Shown here one piece after another: positions 5,585-5,630 of a stretch of 5,630 nucleotides of DNA (positions are counted from its first letter, which is position 1; the number at the start of each line of letters is the position of its first letter). The notes under the pieces are model-generated. The model had not been told where the DNA came from, ran no database searches, and saw only the letters and a list, made by a program, of their open reading frames with translations. The translations under genes and the position numbers were made by a program. The DNA comes from DATMER01 sp035536935 (GTDB lineage Bacteria > Acidobacteriota > Thermoanaerobaculia > Multivoradales > UBA5704), in NCBI GenBank assembly GCA_035536935.1, contig DATLNC010000152.1, forward strand, positions 1-5,630, written 5' to 3'.

Positions 5585-5630
5585 CGGTGCAAGGGGTGCG
5601 GGATTTCTATCTCATTCCGGGAACGGGCGC

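Noticed and set aside
5516..5628. Open minus-strand frame through the leader ending with TGA overlapping the sigma ATG (ATGA)
   Set aside because: It has no start in the window, the translation is not protein-like, and it crosses two hairpins; the tail of an upstream gene cannot be excluded but is not supported.

Overview
This GC-rich bacterial window of about 5.6 kb has every recognisable gene on the minus strand, so the genes read from high to low coordinates. In transcription order they are: an ECF-like RNA polymerase sigma factor, a class II histone-deacetylase-like zinc amidohydrolase, a secreted three-module Ig-like protein, methionyl-tRNA formyltransferase (fmt), the 16S rRNA m5C methyltransferase RsmB, and the first 11 codons of what looks like an HU/IHF-family DNA-binding protein. 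The fmt-rsmB pair is ordinary bacterial housekeeping. The high GC, the secreted protein with repeated 'RPDV..YPGYP' Ig-like modules, and the HU-like start beginning MAGKADIV suggest a soil or sediment lineage such as Acidobacteriota or a deltaproteobacterial relative. That placement is an inference from style and not proven.

Region 5516-5630 is a leader with two hairpins. The one nearer the gene pairs the whole Shine-Dalgarno region of the sigma gene, ending flush against its ATG. Region 3993-5515 holds the sigma factor and the deacetylase in different frames; their coding regions overlap by 88 bp, so they are probably one transcript. A perfect 11-bp palindrome lies just after the deacetylase stop.

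Region 2611-3992 is a separate unit: a good sigma70-type promoter flanked by a 7-bp inverted repeat, then a Sec-secreted Ig-like protein, then a GC hairpin terminator. Region 1-2520 is the fmt-rsmB operon, with a 4-bp gap between the genes. Its only visible promoter element is an extended -10 so close to the fmt ATG that the mRNA may be leaderless. After rsmB, a second clear promoter (TTGACA, 17 bp, TATCGT) drives the HU-like gene, which has a very strong Shine-Dalgarno sequence.

I do not see a mobile element, CRISPR array, tRNA or rRNA. The observations most worth checking are the SD-sequestering hairpin in front of the sigma gene, the sigma/deacetylase overlap, and a CGAAAG hexamer that recurs in three leader regions and was not noticed in coding DNA.
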